From assembly GCA_003508835.1 (NCBI GenBank), contig PUFA01000027.1, positions 6,200,001 through 6,264,000 of the forward strand: a DNA stretch of 64,000 nt, given 5' to 3'. Source of the stretch: Eonycteris spelaea (Eukaryota > Chordata > Mammalia > Chiroptera > Pteropodidae). A model generated the notes under the pieces. It was not told where the DNA came from. It ran no database searches and worked only from the letters and a program-made list of their open reading frames with translations. Position numbers and translations under genes: made by a program. This document shows, piece by piece, positions 21,918 to 34,200 of this stretch (positions are counted from its first letter, which is position 1; every line of letters begins with the position of its first letter).

Positions 21918-22086
21918 GGTTGATCTTTGAACAACGGGGTTAGGGGCAGGCAGTCAAAAATCTGCATGTGACTACAACTGACCCTCTGCATGCCCAGATT
22001 CCCAACCTCACAGTTGACCCTTGAATAATGTAGGTTTAAACCGCAGGAGTCAGTTCAAACCTCTGTTGTTCAAGGGCCAACTATAA
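21918..22086. mobile_element. Small Tigger-like DNA transposon remnant, palindromic
   Basis: Starts GGTTGATCTTTGAACAACGG and ends GTTGTTCAAGGGCCAAC, the terminal sequence type of Tigger-related MITEs. It contains a second 'TTGACCCTTGAATAATGTAG' end inside. 22013-22085 can fold back on itself (29-nt arms, 23 matching, 11-nt loop). The flanking L1 reads continuously when it is removed (CTAGCAGAAATA / AAAGCTTATGTCC), with TA at both borders, the usual Tc/mariner target. Confidence 0.7.
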
Positions 22087-22560
22087 AAGCTTATGTCCAT
22101 ATGAGGACTTGTACACAGATATTCATAGAAGCTTTACCTGAAGTATGCCAAAATTGAAAACAGCCGTAATGTGAATAGACAAACGATGGCATATTCATAC
22201 AGTTGAAACTATTATAACATTTATGTATTTCAAATAATTATGGTGAGTGAAAGAAGCCAAACAAAAAGGAACATGTACTCTCCAATTATACTTACATAAA
22301 ACTCTAGAAAATCAAACTAATCTGTAGTGACATAAATCACATCAGTGTTTGCCTGGGATGGAGTGGGACCAGCTAGTGGAGAAAGGAAGGATTAAAATGG
22401 CATATAAGGAAATTATTAAAGGCGATAAACGTGTTGTTTATCTTAATGGTTATGATAATTTCTCAGGAGTATACACATACCAAAACTTTTCTAGTTGTCT
22501 ATGTTAAATATGTATAATTTATTGTACATCAATATACCTTGTAAAGTATTTTTAATGTTA
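22087..22560 (+). mobile_element. Old L1M 3' end, sense (second part)
   Basis: Continues the interrupted L1: AAAGCTTATGTCCATATGAG, GTACACAGATATTCATAGAA, GCTTTACCTGAAGTATGCC, TAGACAAACGATGGCATATT, TGGTGAGTGAAAGAAGCCAA, and the 3'UTR block GGAGTATACACATACCAAAA with AATTTATTGTACATCAATAT. The order is that of an L1M 3' end. Confidence 0.75.
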
Positions 22561-22569
22561 ATAATAGGT

Positions 22570-23650
22570 GTTCATGTTCCTTTGCTTTTCTCAAAGATTG
22601 TGGAAGCATGGAAACCTTACTCTGGTTATTTTAGAAAAAAATCTATCCTATAGTTATGTTATAACTTGAATATCGTATAGATCTGTAAAACACATTATTT
22701 TTACAATCAAAATATTGCAGAAAAAATTGTAGAGATAATATCATAGTAATGTGGAAATTATATTTCTTAGAAATGATAGTCTTCAGAGATTCAATTGTTT
22801 TTATTAGTATCATTTGCCCATTTTTCTCTGTTCTGTGTAGGCCACTTTTAAAACATGTGGTAATTGTTATTCACACAGAAACATTAGTATTCAGCACTGT
22901 TCATAGAATTCAATCAGTTAAATAGATAAAAGCTTGTATTATGTGCCCACAGAGTGACAATTCATGGTGGTTTTTAAAGACTTCCTCTCTCACACAGCTA
23001 TCAATCAAACTGACAGTGTTCTTTAGATTAACTTTGGATTCCCCAGCACAAATTAATTAATCTGTCTACTACTTCCTATCGCAGCATTTCAATCAGCCAA
23101 CAAATAAGCCAATCAAGATTTCAATTCTTTGCTGATTAGCCAATAAACTGTGACAGTCGACTTGCAGTGGGACTTCTGGGACTCTCATAGAAGTTTATTT
23201 ATAGATGTTGCAATGCTGTGATTAGTCGCTAAAATACAAATAAAAAGAACATTCTGTTTTCTTTCCAGCTACTTTCATCAAGGCAAAGAACCTTTACAGG
23301 AAGAAATAGAACTGTTAGCACAACCAGTTACAAGGATATTCTTTTTGAAATTATATTAATGACATTTCAGTGACGCTGTTGCTTTATTAGCTTCAAATTG
23401 TGTAAATGTCATGGAATTTTAGAATTAAAGAATTGCTTTTGTTCAAATAAAAGAATGTGTGGTAGAGCTATCACTATTTCCTCATTGTCAGGAATCCTTC
23501 TAGACAAGACTCTTAAGTACTCTTTATACCAAAAGACATTTACTTCCTTTTTATATGTTTATGAAAGAATACACTTAACAGTATATTAAAAATTAATCTA
23601 GTACATGTGCTTTCATCCAAAAATCCTTCTGATAGCAGAATAAACCCAAC
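22570..23650. other. Unassigned DNA with candidate conserved core
   Basis: No gene signature. 22960-23330 is repeat-free, with CCAAT-type boxes (AGCCAATCAAG, AGCCAATAAAC), a TAATTAATTAA-like core at 23050 and TTTATTTATAG. The rest is plain AT-rich DNA; the 63-codon frame at 23398-23589 has no known features. Confidence 0.4.
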
Positions 23651-23654
23651 AAGG

Positions 23655-23830
23655 GAAAATATATGGACTGGGAGTCAAAAACAGGCTTAGTCCAGATTTT
23701 GCCGGTAACAAGTTGTATGAGCCAGAGAAAGTCACTTAATTTGTACAAGCTTTAGTTCTCTGTTGTGTGAAATTAAGGGTGTAGAATAAATAGCCTCTAA
23801 AATTGATGGCTCAGCAAAACACACCAGTAT
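23655..23830 (+). mobile_element. MIR SINE, sense
   Basis: Follows the MIR core: ACTGGGAGTCAAAAACAG, TTTTGCCGGTAACAAGTTGT, GAGCCAGAGAAAGTCACTTA (the conserved 'gggcaagtcactta'), GCTTTAGTTCTCTG and GAATAAATAGCCTCTAAAAT. Diverged, as expected for this tRNA-derived mammal-wide SINE. Confidence 0.8.
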
Positions 23831-26470
23831 CTTTTTCCTTATAAAGACTATATCTAGACAATTTTCTTCTCTTTGTCTTTACCACCAGTACTTTTTGAAG
23901 TTTGTTCAAATATCAGTGACCTCATGAACTTAACACTGAGCAGTAAGCAAATGTAAGATGAGATTGATGACCTTTCAGGTCTCCATTAAACTTTGCATTC
24001 AATTTCTTCACCTCTTTCCTGGGGAGCAAAAGGGGAAGAAAATAAAAGGAATCATCTCGTTCCTCAAAATATGTGGTTGCCATTTATCCGCCCATGACCT
24101 TTACCATTCTAATCTTCTAGCCATTCTACTTTATTTCTTAAAGATTTTAGCTCCTATAACAATCTTTATTTTAATGCCTTGAAAGGCGACCCATCTTAAA
24201 AGGTGACCCATCAGTTCCCTGACCTCTTCATTCTTTGGTGTGTTTATTTCTAATGATATTTGTGTTCATACCACCTTACTCAGTCATTTCCCACTTTACA
24301 CCAAAAAGTAAATCACTTTTAAAATCTCTACTTCAAATATTTTTCCTTTTACTTCAACTATCTCTTATCTCTTTGTATACCTTGTCTCAGGGCATATACA
24401 ACTAAAATTCTTAGGCTTCACAAAAATATTGATTGTAGTCTGTTATCAATAATATTAGTAACAACCTTGAAATGTCCTGGCCTCTCTTACCTCCAATTTA
24501 TATCGCTTTGCAAAATCTTAACCATACATGTTACTTGAGTTCAGATTTTTTTATGTGATTCACTTAACACTGCCTGAAAAAACAATTATTATCTACCCTT
24601 ATTGCTTTTCACTTTCTATGATGGTACTTCTCCATTATAATCCATTGAGAAAATGTAAGCCAGAAATCTGAAACTCCCTTATCTTTCCACCAACAAAACT
24701 ACTTTTTCACTTGCAGAAGTTCCCAACTTATCTTTCTCCCCATTATAATAAAAGAAGTATTTCTACTCATCTTATTCTCTCCATTTCAGTCCTGGTCCTG
24801 ATTCTCTCTCTTCTCTGAATGGATCATATACTTTCAATGATGTTTTTTTTATTATTATTATTTTTTGAACTTTCAATCTTTTTTTTCTCTCTCTGTTGAG
24901 TTAGCCCCCTTAATAACGACAAATTCTATCTATTTTAAACAAAAAATTTAAAAATTAAAAACACTTTAAAAACAAACCAGTTTAACTTCTATACAACTTT
25001 TTTATTTTCTACCCTACTGTGATGTTTTCAATTTCCTCCTCAATTCTCACATACTTTTCAACCTATTCTAGTCTATTTTTTAAATTACAAAATAGTTTTT
25101 AAAAATAATATCACTATAATAAAACATCTTAGAATTTTCTAGGCATTTGGAGGAAATGGCTAGACTCTGGTCCTTTAACCATCCACAGTCATTATCTCTG
25201 GGCTGCCTGGGAAGACGTTCTTTCAGCTTGTAAGTTGAAGCAGATCTCGAAGGCACTGAAGCTGAATACTGTCAGTAAATTTCATTTCTTGGCAGCCAAA
25301 TGGCAATTTCTTTCTTCAGCAGAGATCTGAGTGGCATACTTCCATGACTGCTACAAATTAGAAGTTGGATATGAAAGACTTAGTGCTTCTTAGATGCTGA
25401 GTAGGATGGAAACAGTAAAGTGTTGTTTGAATTTGACAAAATAGAGTTATTTGATGATTTAAGAGTGATTTTTAAAGAGAGGTATATAAGCAGGGACATA
25501 CGTTTGTGTGCATATGTGTGTATGAGTAGCAGTCATTCCTCTGGCTGATCGTATTGCTAATATTATGCCCTCATGTCACTCTTCTAGCTTTTTGTATGTT
25601 TAAATAGTCACACAGAAAAAAAAATTCTGGGTATAAATAAAGAGAAATAACAATGCAGTCGCTAAATTTCCTACTAAATGCATTTTCAAAAAAATGAAGC
25701 TGGGTGGTTTTTTTGCTCAAATGACAACAAAAAAAATAAACTATTTAAAGTTAAATGAGATTACTAAATACAATGGAAAGCCTAATATACTAAATTGTAA
25801 AAACTCTAGAATATAAGTCTATGGCATTAGTGCGATGGAACTGAGAATATATAATTTTGTTTTAAAATTTGAATTCATAGGATTTCTTTTATAATATGTT
25901 AAGTGACTTACCAAAACAAAATTTAAATTTTAAATTTAATTTTTTAAACTTTTACAATTACAGCTCAGTATATTATAGCATGCAGTACATTATAAAATGT
26001 TATTTTCATTTCAATAGTTTTTAAAATAATATCAATATAATTAAACACATTGGAATTTTCTAGGCATTAAAAAGTAGATTGATGATGAAACATTTAACAT
26101 ATTTCAGGTTAAGAAATTACATAAAATATAAACTAAGTACATTTAACTTTGTTATAATTTATGCAAATTCAATATTTAATGCTAATCTATTAATCTATTT
26201 AATACAAATTTGCCAATATTAACAGCAATGATATCTACATAACACCGATAAAGAGAAGAAATACATGCTAAATACATTGGGGGGGGTGTAAATTTGAGTA
26301 GCATTTTTGAATGTTTTATCTGGATTTATTTATTTTTGTTTTATTTCGTGTTTTTCTCTGTGGGTATTCATTTTTATTTATCTATTTTGTCTATTGTGTT
26401 AGAAACTAGAAAGACTGATTCTTCTTTTTAGAAATTTTTTAGAAATATAGAGAAACATAAAGAAATAATC
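23831..26470. other. Unassigned, mostly CT-rich then AT-rich DNA
   Basis: 23900-24850 is CT-rich on the plus strand with no frame longer than 74 codons; it may be a very old LINE fragment but I cannot name one. 24840-24900 has T/ATT runs. 25091-25150 is repeated in diverged form at 26012-26068. 26279-26287 is a short G-run. No coding or RNA gene recognised. Confidence 0.45.
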
Positions 26471-26474
26471 TGTA

Positions 26475-26860
26475 TATAGTCCTCCCACAGTATCATGGGG
26501 AATTGGTTTCAGGACTCCCCACAGATACCAAAATCCTGCAAACGCTCAAGTGGCTTATATAAAATGGCATGGTATCTGCATATAACCTATGTACATCGCT
26601 CTGTATACTTTATCATCTCTAGATTACTTATAATACTTAATAATTTAAATGCTATGCAAACAGTTGTTTTACCATATTATTTAGGGAGACAATAACAACA
26701 ACAACAACAAAAATTCTGTACATATTCAGTACAGACTCAACCCTGGTAGGCCAAACTACATAGTACATGTCAGTAACAATATCAGAGTTTTAAAAATATT
26801 TTCGATTTGAGATTGGTTAAATCTATGAATGCGAACCTGCAGATATGGAGGGCTGACTGT
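26475..26860 (-). mobile_element. MER2 (Tigger1-derived DNA transposon)
   Basis: Left end TAGTCCTCCCACAGTATCAT with GGGGAATTGGTTTCAGGACT and CCCCACAGATACC; middle AATGGCATGGTATCTGCATA, CTATGTACATCGCTCTGTAT and TAGATTACTTATAATACTTA; right end CTGCAGATATGGAGGGCTGAC. All follow MER2 in reverse. The ends are imperfect inverted repeats flanked by TA. An AAC-unit repeat (26692-26710) interrupts it. The short frame at 26495-26695 is part of this element. Confidence 0.85.
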
Positions 26861-26864
26861 GTTT

Positions 26865-28175
26865 CCTGGAAATTTTAATTGAGCTTTGGATACTCAGAAG
26901 GCATAGGCTGTTAACAAGTTTCCCAAAAAGACATTTATGATAATACTCAAATATATTTGAAAATTACCTTGTACCAGTCATTCAACTCGTGTGAGCTCAT
27001 GATTATAAATGAGTAAACCCACAAGATTTGGTTCAGTTTCATTAAGCATCCCAGGAAGAGCAGCAGTTTGATGTGAAGAGTAATTAACTGGAAGATAGAG
27101 GCTAATGGATGTCCCTAAATCCCTAAAGAGCTGATGGGTTTTGTTCCTTCAAAAAGAAAAGACATTTGTGCCATCTAAAGCAACCAAAAGAGGCCACATA
27201 CACATCAATATTCTTACACAGTTTTATATTCACACCAAACTCATAATAACCTACTGGAAAAATTACCCGAGTAATCAGAAGTTTCATTTTATCCCATTTT
27301 TAAAAAGATAGACCTAATTTACAGGTGTTAAGTTCTTAAGAAATTAATGTCACAAGCATATATTAGACAATAGTAGTAGTGGATCAGGGATTAGGCCTGA
27401 TATAATCCAGAGTGAAGGTAAAAGACTGATAGAGAAATACTGTGTATATTTTGTGATTAATATAGGTTGATTTGCACTAATTGGCTGACATAAGAGTAAT
27501 GATGGGAGACATTCTAGATAGATCTTTAGCCAAATACAAGCTCTTAACTCAAGATTATTTAATATATTTTGAGTTATCAAATGTTTTCGATTGATATATA
27601 AAAAGACGATTACTAGTAAAATGGAAATTTTCTTTTCTTGCTATAAATAGACGATGAATCATTCTCACTAAAAGACACCTAAAATGAAATACATACAAAG
27701 CAACTTTTAATTTGGTGTGAACTATAATAATAGTGCTCTCTATCGGTCCATGTTCAGCCATAGAGTACAAAATCTAGTTAAGCTCATTGAGGTAGAAAGT
27801 GATTTGTTGCAAAGTGCTAAATGACTTAGCGAATGTTTGGATGAACTGAAGAAACAGACTCTGGTTTGAACCATCCAGGGATTGCTTTTACACCATTATA
27901 GAACGAGCCACCCATCCTTAAAATTTTGTTAACAAGGAAATGAAGTGTAGACACCCATAGTCCATACCTATACGTACAAATAACTAGGAGATAGATAATA
28001 CTATAACTTCATATTAAATATAAGCAAACAAATACTGAGATTAAGCAAAGTCAGCTCTGTAGCCCACATTAGAGCAGAAAGTCAAGAGGCATCTGTAAGA
28101 AAATGGAGATATAGAACTGGAGAGCTAGGATTGAAAAACATAGGCTACTCTCAGAAGAGAAAATTTCACTGTCTA
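26865..28175. other. Unassigned DNA
   Basis: Ordinary complexity, no recognised gene. 27220-27350 weakly resembles an antisense MIR (CATAATAACCTACTGG ... TTATCCCATTTTTAAAAAGA) but is too diverged to call. Two small minus frames (27350-27580, 27555-27770) carry nothing recognisable. Confidence 0.45.
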
Positions 28176-28179
28176 AATT

Positions 28180-28556
28180 GTTGATTCTCCAAACTCAAGT
28201 CCTAACCGTAGTACCTCAGAATGTGACTGTTTTTGGAGATAGGGTTTTAAAGAGGTAATTAAGTTAAAATGAGCCCATTGGGGTGGACCCTAATCCAAAG
28301 TGACTGGTGTCCTTATAAGAAAGAGAAAATTTGGACACAGACACACACACAAGGACAACCATGTGAAGATACAGGAGGAAGAGAGCCATCTACAAGCTAA
28401 AAAAAAAAAAAAAAAAAAAAAATCAACCCTGCCAATTCATTGACATTGGACTTCTAGTCTCCAGAAATGGGAGCAAATACATTTCTATCGTTTAAGCCTT
28501 TCAGACTGTAGCACTTTGTTATGGCAGCCCAGCAAACTAATATACCTACATTAAAA
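28180..28556 (+). mobile_element. MLT1-type (MaLR) LTR, sense
   Basis: Landmarks: CAAACTCAAGTCCTAACCG, TGGAGATAGGGTTTTAAAGA, GGTGGACCCTAATCCAAAGT, GACTGGTGTCCTTATAAGAA, GAGAAAATTTGGACACAGAC, GGACTTCTAGTCTCCAGAAA and CACTTTGTTATGGCAGCCC followed by AAACTAATA. A 24-A run at 28399-28422 replaces the stretch that normally follows 'tctacaagc'. Confidence 0.88.
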
Positions 28557-28571
28557 TACTGGCTACTATAA

Positions 28572-28790
28572 CAGGGGTTGCCAACCTTTTTACAGAAAGG
28601 ACCAAATAGCAATTACATCAGGTTTTGTAGTCTACCTGTTCTTGCTGGCACTACTCACTATGTCATTGTGCAGAAAACAGTCTTAAACAATATATAAACA
28701 AATAGGTGTGCCTGTGTTACAATAATATTTTTTACAAATACAGGCAGTGGGCTGCATTTAACTCTTGGGTTATAGTTTACTGACTCTTCT
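28572..28790 (+). mobile_element. hAT-Charlie-type nonautonomous transposon
   Basis: CAGGGGTTGCCAACCTTTTT at the left, then AAGGACCAAATAGCAA, AAACAATATATAAACAAATA, ATTTTTTACAAATACAGGCA, GTGGGCTGCATTTAACTC and a right end of GTTATAGTTTACTGACTC. This is the family whose copies read 'caggggtcagcaaactttttctgtaaagggcc'. Subfamily name left open. Confidence 0.75.
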
Positions 28791-28799
28791 GAGAGAATC

Positions 28800-31440
28800 A
28801 AAAGGAGTTTAAGATCGAAAGAGCTCAGAGGTGGCAGTCTTGATAAAACACTGTTTCTGGGGAAGAAATAATTAATTTGGAAGGCAGACATACCCCAATG
28901 ATTTTTGGTGAAGGAAAAAAAAGAAGCAAGAGTTGGATGACATAATGACCCCTACTCTTTCCATAAAATAATCAATCTCTTAAAGAAACTGAGTGCGTTA
29001 AACCAATAGACAAAGGTAAATTTGATTGATTGAAAAATTTACAAGCCACCGAAACCTCTCACCTCTGTCTACAGCTAATGTTATTCTAGTCCAGGATAAT
29101 AAAATATTTTAAACAAAAACAAAAATTTGAAAAAGAAAGAAAACATCTAAATATAACTTTCATACAAAAGACTGTGCAATATAAGATATAGAATGCTATA
29201 ATTTGGGGGTCGGCAAATTTAGAAAACTGTAGTCTTAAATAAGATTTGTGCCTTATTGTACAAGATGGAGACCCTACCAGTAAAGACTGATTTAAATATT
29301 CCCTTCCCTCCAGCGCCTATTATTTCAGAAAGCTTTGTGTCATTGGCTGTTAAGTTATGAGAGATGGATAGAAAGAGCACTGACACCATTAAGTAAAGAT
29401 CTGAGACATCATGTTTGAAAATTATAGCTTGATAAAATGTTTGCTTATAGTTATTCAAACACATATTGACAAAAATAATATAGACCCTGAGTTTACTAAA
29501 TTTTTTTTGAGGAAACTATTAATACTCCAATCCTAACCTTCAGAAGCTTGTCTTGGTACCTGCAGTAATAGAAAATGGACAGCTAGTGTTATAATCCACA
29601 CTCCAGTTCTGACATGGCAATGAAGAATAATGTGTAAGGAATATATTTAGACTGCAAAGCTAGAAGTTAACCAAATTATTTATATTTAATGATGCCTAAC
29701 TATTCTCGGCCAGGAATCAGGGACTGTTCTTGTGGTCTATTATAGATATAAGGATGTATCTTAATGAGTGTGGAATTCAGCCCATCAGAGATAAAGTTAA
29801 ATGTTTTAATGTAAACTCTCATATTTTACCATGACTGCTTGTTTTTTTTTATTGTTATTGCTGTTTTTTTTCTTTTGATGATGTTTGTTTTTGTTTTTAA
29901 TGTGAGAGAATAAATTCTAGCATATTTAATCTAATTTATTATTATTATTATTAAAGTGCACCTAAACCCAATTCTCACTGTTATAACTGTCCATATATTT
30001 TTATAAATGCTCAGCATTCTTTTTTTGAAGAGGTCCTCAGAATAGGTAGAACTAGGAATATTACCAAAATGTTTCACTTGACTTTTCAGAGTATCATTAG
30101 GTACGACGAGGAGTAAATGCAAGCCTCGAGAACATTTTTCTGTAAGGATTATGCATGAGTAAACACAGGAACAGGCTATAATCACTTCAAGATTTTCTTG
30201 AATATCTAAATTGTACAGAAATTAAATGAACTGTCTACTTAGATTTATACCTAATTCAGATTTAAGATGTTAATATTTATTACCAGGTGTTTCTCACTTA
30301 GATACCATAATCTTGAAATTGCCTGATTTTAAATGAAATAATTTTTGATAGTTTAAAAAATAATTAATTCCAAATATTTTATGTATGTTATATCAATTTA
30401 AGTTATTTGCCCTGTTATTTTCTCAAGCTTATTGTTTAAAATGAACTTAAAATATACATGGCCAGTGTTCATTATTTTTTAAAATTACTTCTTCCTGAAC
30501 TGCTATAAACTTTAATATACTGCAATTAACAATAGTTTCCCAAGTTTTAGTAATATAGGAGTGTAGTAGAGATACAAAACACCAAATAGTTGCATCAACA
30601 AATAGGAAAATCTTTCCCTGTTTTTTTGTTGTTGTTGTTGTTTGTTTGTTTGTTTTTATATCATAAAGCCTGAAAATTTCTGGAGTATCTCTCTATGTGA
30701 CAGGAATCTCCATGTATTTGTTTCTGTAGTTCAGAGGGTAACTATCAGACATTTGGGTGAAACTATTGATAAATCTGCTGACATGGCTACATTTTATTAT
30801 TTTATTGGTAAAATGCATCATTTCTTCAATTCTCATTAATTTTTTTCTTCATATATTCTATCAAAAACCTGTGAAGAATGATGTAAATCATGAACCACAT
30901 TTTAGACCGTTAAGTGCTTGTTAGTTTGAAAGATCAAAGCCTATTTTGAAGTTGTCCAGGGCATGTTCAAATATCTTTCTAATCGTTAATCAGACATTCT
31001 CAGATAACAAATAAAAACTTTGTAACTATGAAAGTGTAGTTGATGAAGAATTTGTTTCTTTCAGAAAGTTTCTCATTTAATATTATACATAATGCAATAT
31101 TTGAGCAAGAAAAAATAAATTCTAATCCTGGGTAGGAGATAGTGTTGGCATCAGGTCAATGTTCCTCCTAAGAACAACTAAAAATCTACATAATTACAAA
31201 ATTATATATTTAAAGGCATCAGAAAACTAACAATCTTAATGATTTTGTGCCAGACAATTGTTTTAAGTAGGATGAAAAGAGAACTGATAATAAGAGGAAA
31301 CACTGAAAAATTATATTCCATCGAATTTAGGTTTTTCTGACAAAGAAATCTACAAAATAATAATAATAATAGTAATAGTAATAAGAATAATATAATAAAT
31401 AATATAGGAGTTACATCTAGAGAATAGAAAACACTTATAA
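28800..31440. other. Unassigned AT-rich DNA with short simple repeats
   Basis: No gene or clear transposon. Simple repeats: ATT units at 29937-29955, T/TTG/TTTG units at 30621-30657, AAT units at 31357-31400. Several small frames (29219-29464, 29931-30185, 30642-30839, 31202-31447) lack any known motif, and the last runs through the AAT repeat. Confidence 0.5.
30621..30657. repeat. T/(GTT)/(GTTT) microsatellite
   Basis: A T-run passing into GTT and then GTTT units. Confidence 0.9.
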
Positions 31441-32231
31441 AACTCAATTATAAGAAGAAAGACAACCTCAAAAAATGGATCAAAGACATAAACAAGCTAG
31501 CAAACAATATATACAGAATGCAAATAAACTCATGAAGATACTCAACATCACTATTTATTAGAGAAATACTAATTAAACCCACAATAAAATACTAATGCAT
31601 ACTCACTAGAATCTCTAATATTAATGACTAATAATGCAACATTTTGGTGGAGATTTGGAGCAACTGGAGCTCTCTATGTTTCTACTGAGAATACAAATGG
31701 CACAATCACTTTGGAAACAGTTTGGCGGATTTTTATAGAGTTAACTTTGACCTAGTGATTCTACTTCAAGGTGTTTACCCAAGATAAATGGGAAAAAATT
31801 AAAAAATTGACCAAGGAAAAAGTAGAAAATCTTAAACAAAATATTAATAAAACAAATCCAGTGGTGTACAAATAGACAAATCAATTCAGTTATTTCACAC
31901 CCAAATGTATATGGTAAAAACAATAGAGATTTTATAGAAAACATAGGAAACTAGAAATTTCATAGAAAACATAGGAAAACATCTTCATGTCTTTGGAGTA
32001 GAAAAATATTTTTTAACATAATACAGAAAGACTAACTATAGGAAAAACTTTTAAAACTTGAATTATTTTAAGCGTAGGACACCATTAATAGTGAAAAAGT
32101 AATACTTTGTGTGAGAAAGTGGTATTCTCAATACACATATGTTACTAAGGACTCTTTTTGAGAATGACTTTTACAAATATCCTATAAATTAATAAGAAAG
32201 ACATAAAAACTAACAATAGTGTGGGCAAAAA

Positions 32232-32267
<36 letters not shown>

Positions 32268-33050
32268 ACATAGGCGTTTGCAAAAGGCCAGTGAATATAT
32301 GAAAAGGTATTTTATTTCTATCAGTCATCAGGGAAATACAAATTAAATCACATTGTGATACCACTGATCACTTGCTGGCTAAAGAAAAACAGCAAGAAAA
32401 TGTCCAGTTGGTGGGAATATAGAATTGGAACCCTCATATATTATTAATAGCGGCATTGGAAAAATATATGTGTGATATATATATATATATATAATACTTT
32501 CATACATATATAGTATATCTATATTTTATATATTTGATAGAAAAGTACACATCTATCAAATAAATATTTTTACAAAAATGTTCATAGTAACATTATTTTT
32601 AATAACCACACCTGGAAACTATGTACATTGCCCAAAACAGTAAAATAGAGAAATAAACTATTGTATATTCAAATATGAACTCAAGACTACAGCGATGAGA
32701 ATGAATACATCACAATTATATGAAATAGTATGGACAAATCTGATAATATAATTTGGGTGAAAGGATCCAGACACAAAATAACAATAATGAAAAGCTAATT
32801 AATATATTATAAAGTTCAAAAACAGGAAATGCTAATCTGTAGTTTTAAAAGTGATAGTAGATATTTTGGAGGGTGACTGGAAAGGTCATGTGGGGGTTTC
32901 TGGGATGTATTCTAATGTTCTTTTTGATTGGGTGTTTAGACGGTGTATTTATACTTTGTGATAACTTATCGTGATGTTTATTATGGTATATATTTTTCTA
33001 TGTATATGCTACATAAAATTTAAAAATAGAATAAGTATTAAATTAACTTT
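31440..33050 (+). mobile_element. Old L1 ORF2/3' end, sense, probably two copies
   Basis: The first piece (31440-31790) has L1 ORF2-end blocks: AAAGACATAAACAAGCTAGC, ACTCATGAAGATACTCAACA, GGTGGAGATTTGGAGCAACT, CACTTTGGAAACAGTTTGGC. The second (31790-33050) begins further upstream in L1 and repeats the same stretch at 32320-32460 (CATCAGGGAAATACAAATTA, AAATCACATTGTGATACCAC, TTGGTGGGAATATAGAATTG), then runs into the 3' end (TGCCCAAAACAGTAAAATAG, GAAAGGATCCAGACACAAAA, GGGGGTTTCTGGGATGTATT). The duplicated order implies two insertions. A ~26-nt tandem repeat (TAGAAAACATAGGAAA twice) lies at 31930-31978. Confidence 0.7.
32234..32267. repeat. (CA)n microsatellite
   Basis: About 17 CA units within the L1 remnant. 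Confidence 0.95.
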
Positions 33051-33639
33051 AAAAGAATGTGTAAATATCTATGAGACCATACTAAAAAAAGAGAAAGCCA
33101 CTAACAACCAAATGAAAACCTATTTTCACCATTTAAAATAGCTATGATACCACATTTTACCATTAAAAAACCTGTTAATTAAGAGGAATAAATGAAATAT
33201 TTTTTCTTCCTTCCTCGAAGATTCTGTATTGCACAGTAACCAAATAGCTTTACTTAATGTGGGAAGCTTTTCTTTACAAAAGAGTACAGTCCAATAAACG
33301 TGAAGGAAAGAAAGCTTTAGAAAAATCACCATTTTATGGCTCTCGATGAAAAGTTAATGGGAACAAATTTTTCTCAGAATACCAAAATATCACATCTTAC
33401 AATATTTTTAGTTTAGAGGGAGAAAAAAAAATTAACTTTACAAGGGATGGATGCAGTTATCTCCACATTTACTCAGTAATTAACTTCAGCATTACTTTCA
33501 ATGGGGGGTGGGGGGAAGAGCATCAAGTTCCTCCTAACTGTGTGACTCAATAGGAAATACACACCACTTATTAAGTATTCTTGCCAAAAATCTTTCACTT
33601 GAATCAACTAAAGGCCTTATAAAAACCTTCACTTTAGAG

Positions 33640-33921
33640 AAAATGCGAGTGTATGAGACTGAATTTTGTTTCACCCCGCAAATCTGTATGCTGAAGCTCT
33701 GACCCAAATGTGATGATAGGACATTTGGGAAGTAATTAGGTCCTGAAGGTTGAGCTCTCATAAATGGTATTAGAGCTCTTATGAAGGTACCCTGGAGAGC
33801 TTTCTAAACTCTTTCGTGCCATGGACTTCCCAGCCTCCAGAACTATGAGGAAGAAATTTCTGTTGCTTATAAGCCACCCAGTCTATACTACTTTATTGTA
33901 GCAGACTGAACTAAGACAACA
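33640..33921 (+). mobile_element. MLT1/MST-type (MaLR) LTR, sense
   Basis: GAGACTGAATTTTGTTTCACC, GCTGAAGCTCTGACCCAAAT, AGGACATTTGGGAAGTAATT, AGGTCCTGAAGGTTGAGCTC, GCCATGGACTTCCCAGCCTC, CAGAACTATGAGGAAGAAAT, TAAGCCACCCAGTCTA and a 3' end of GTAGCAGACTGAACTAAGAC. Shorter than a full LTR, so internally deleted. Confidence 0.85.
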
Positions 33922-34049
33922 GGAGTAGAGAAATGTTAGTGTGGTAATTTGGAAGCTTTAATATAAATTGTGTATTAGAGTATATTAATTAATACTTTAA
34001 TGTTGCCATAATTGTTAATTTTATTAGATGTAATAGGATGTTACTTTTA

Positions 34050-34200
34050 TTAATTTTAAAATTTATTTTACTTTTTAAGTTGAAGCTGGCATACAATAGT
34101 ATATTGGTTATATTTGTTTCAATTGTATGATATAGTCATTAGACATTTTTATACCATACAATGTGATCACTCCACTAATTTGTGGTGAGGTGTGCATACT
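34050..34200 (-). mobile_element. L1 3' end fragment, antisense
   Basis: AAGTTGAAGCTGGCATACAA, CATTAGACATTTTTATACCA and CATACAATGTGATCACTCCA are the complement of the L1 3'UTR near the A-tail. Confidence 0.65.
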
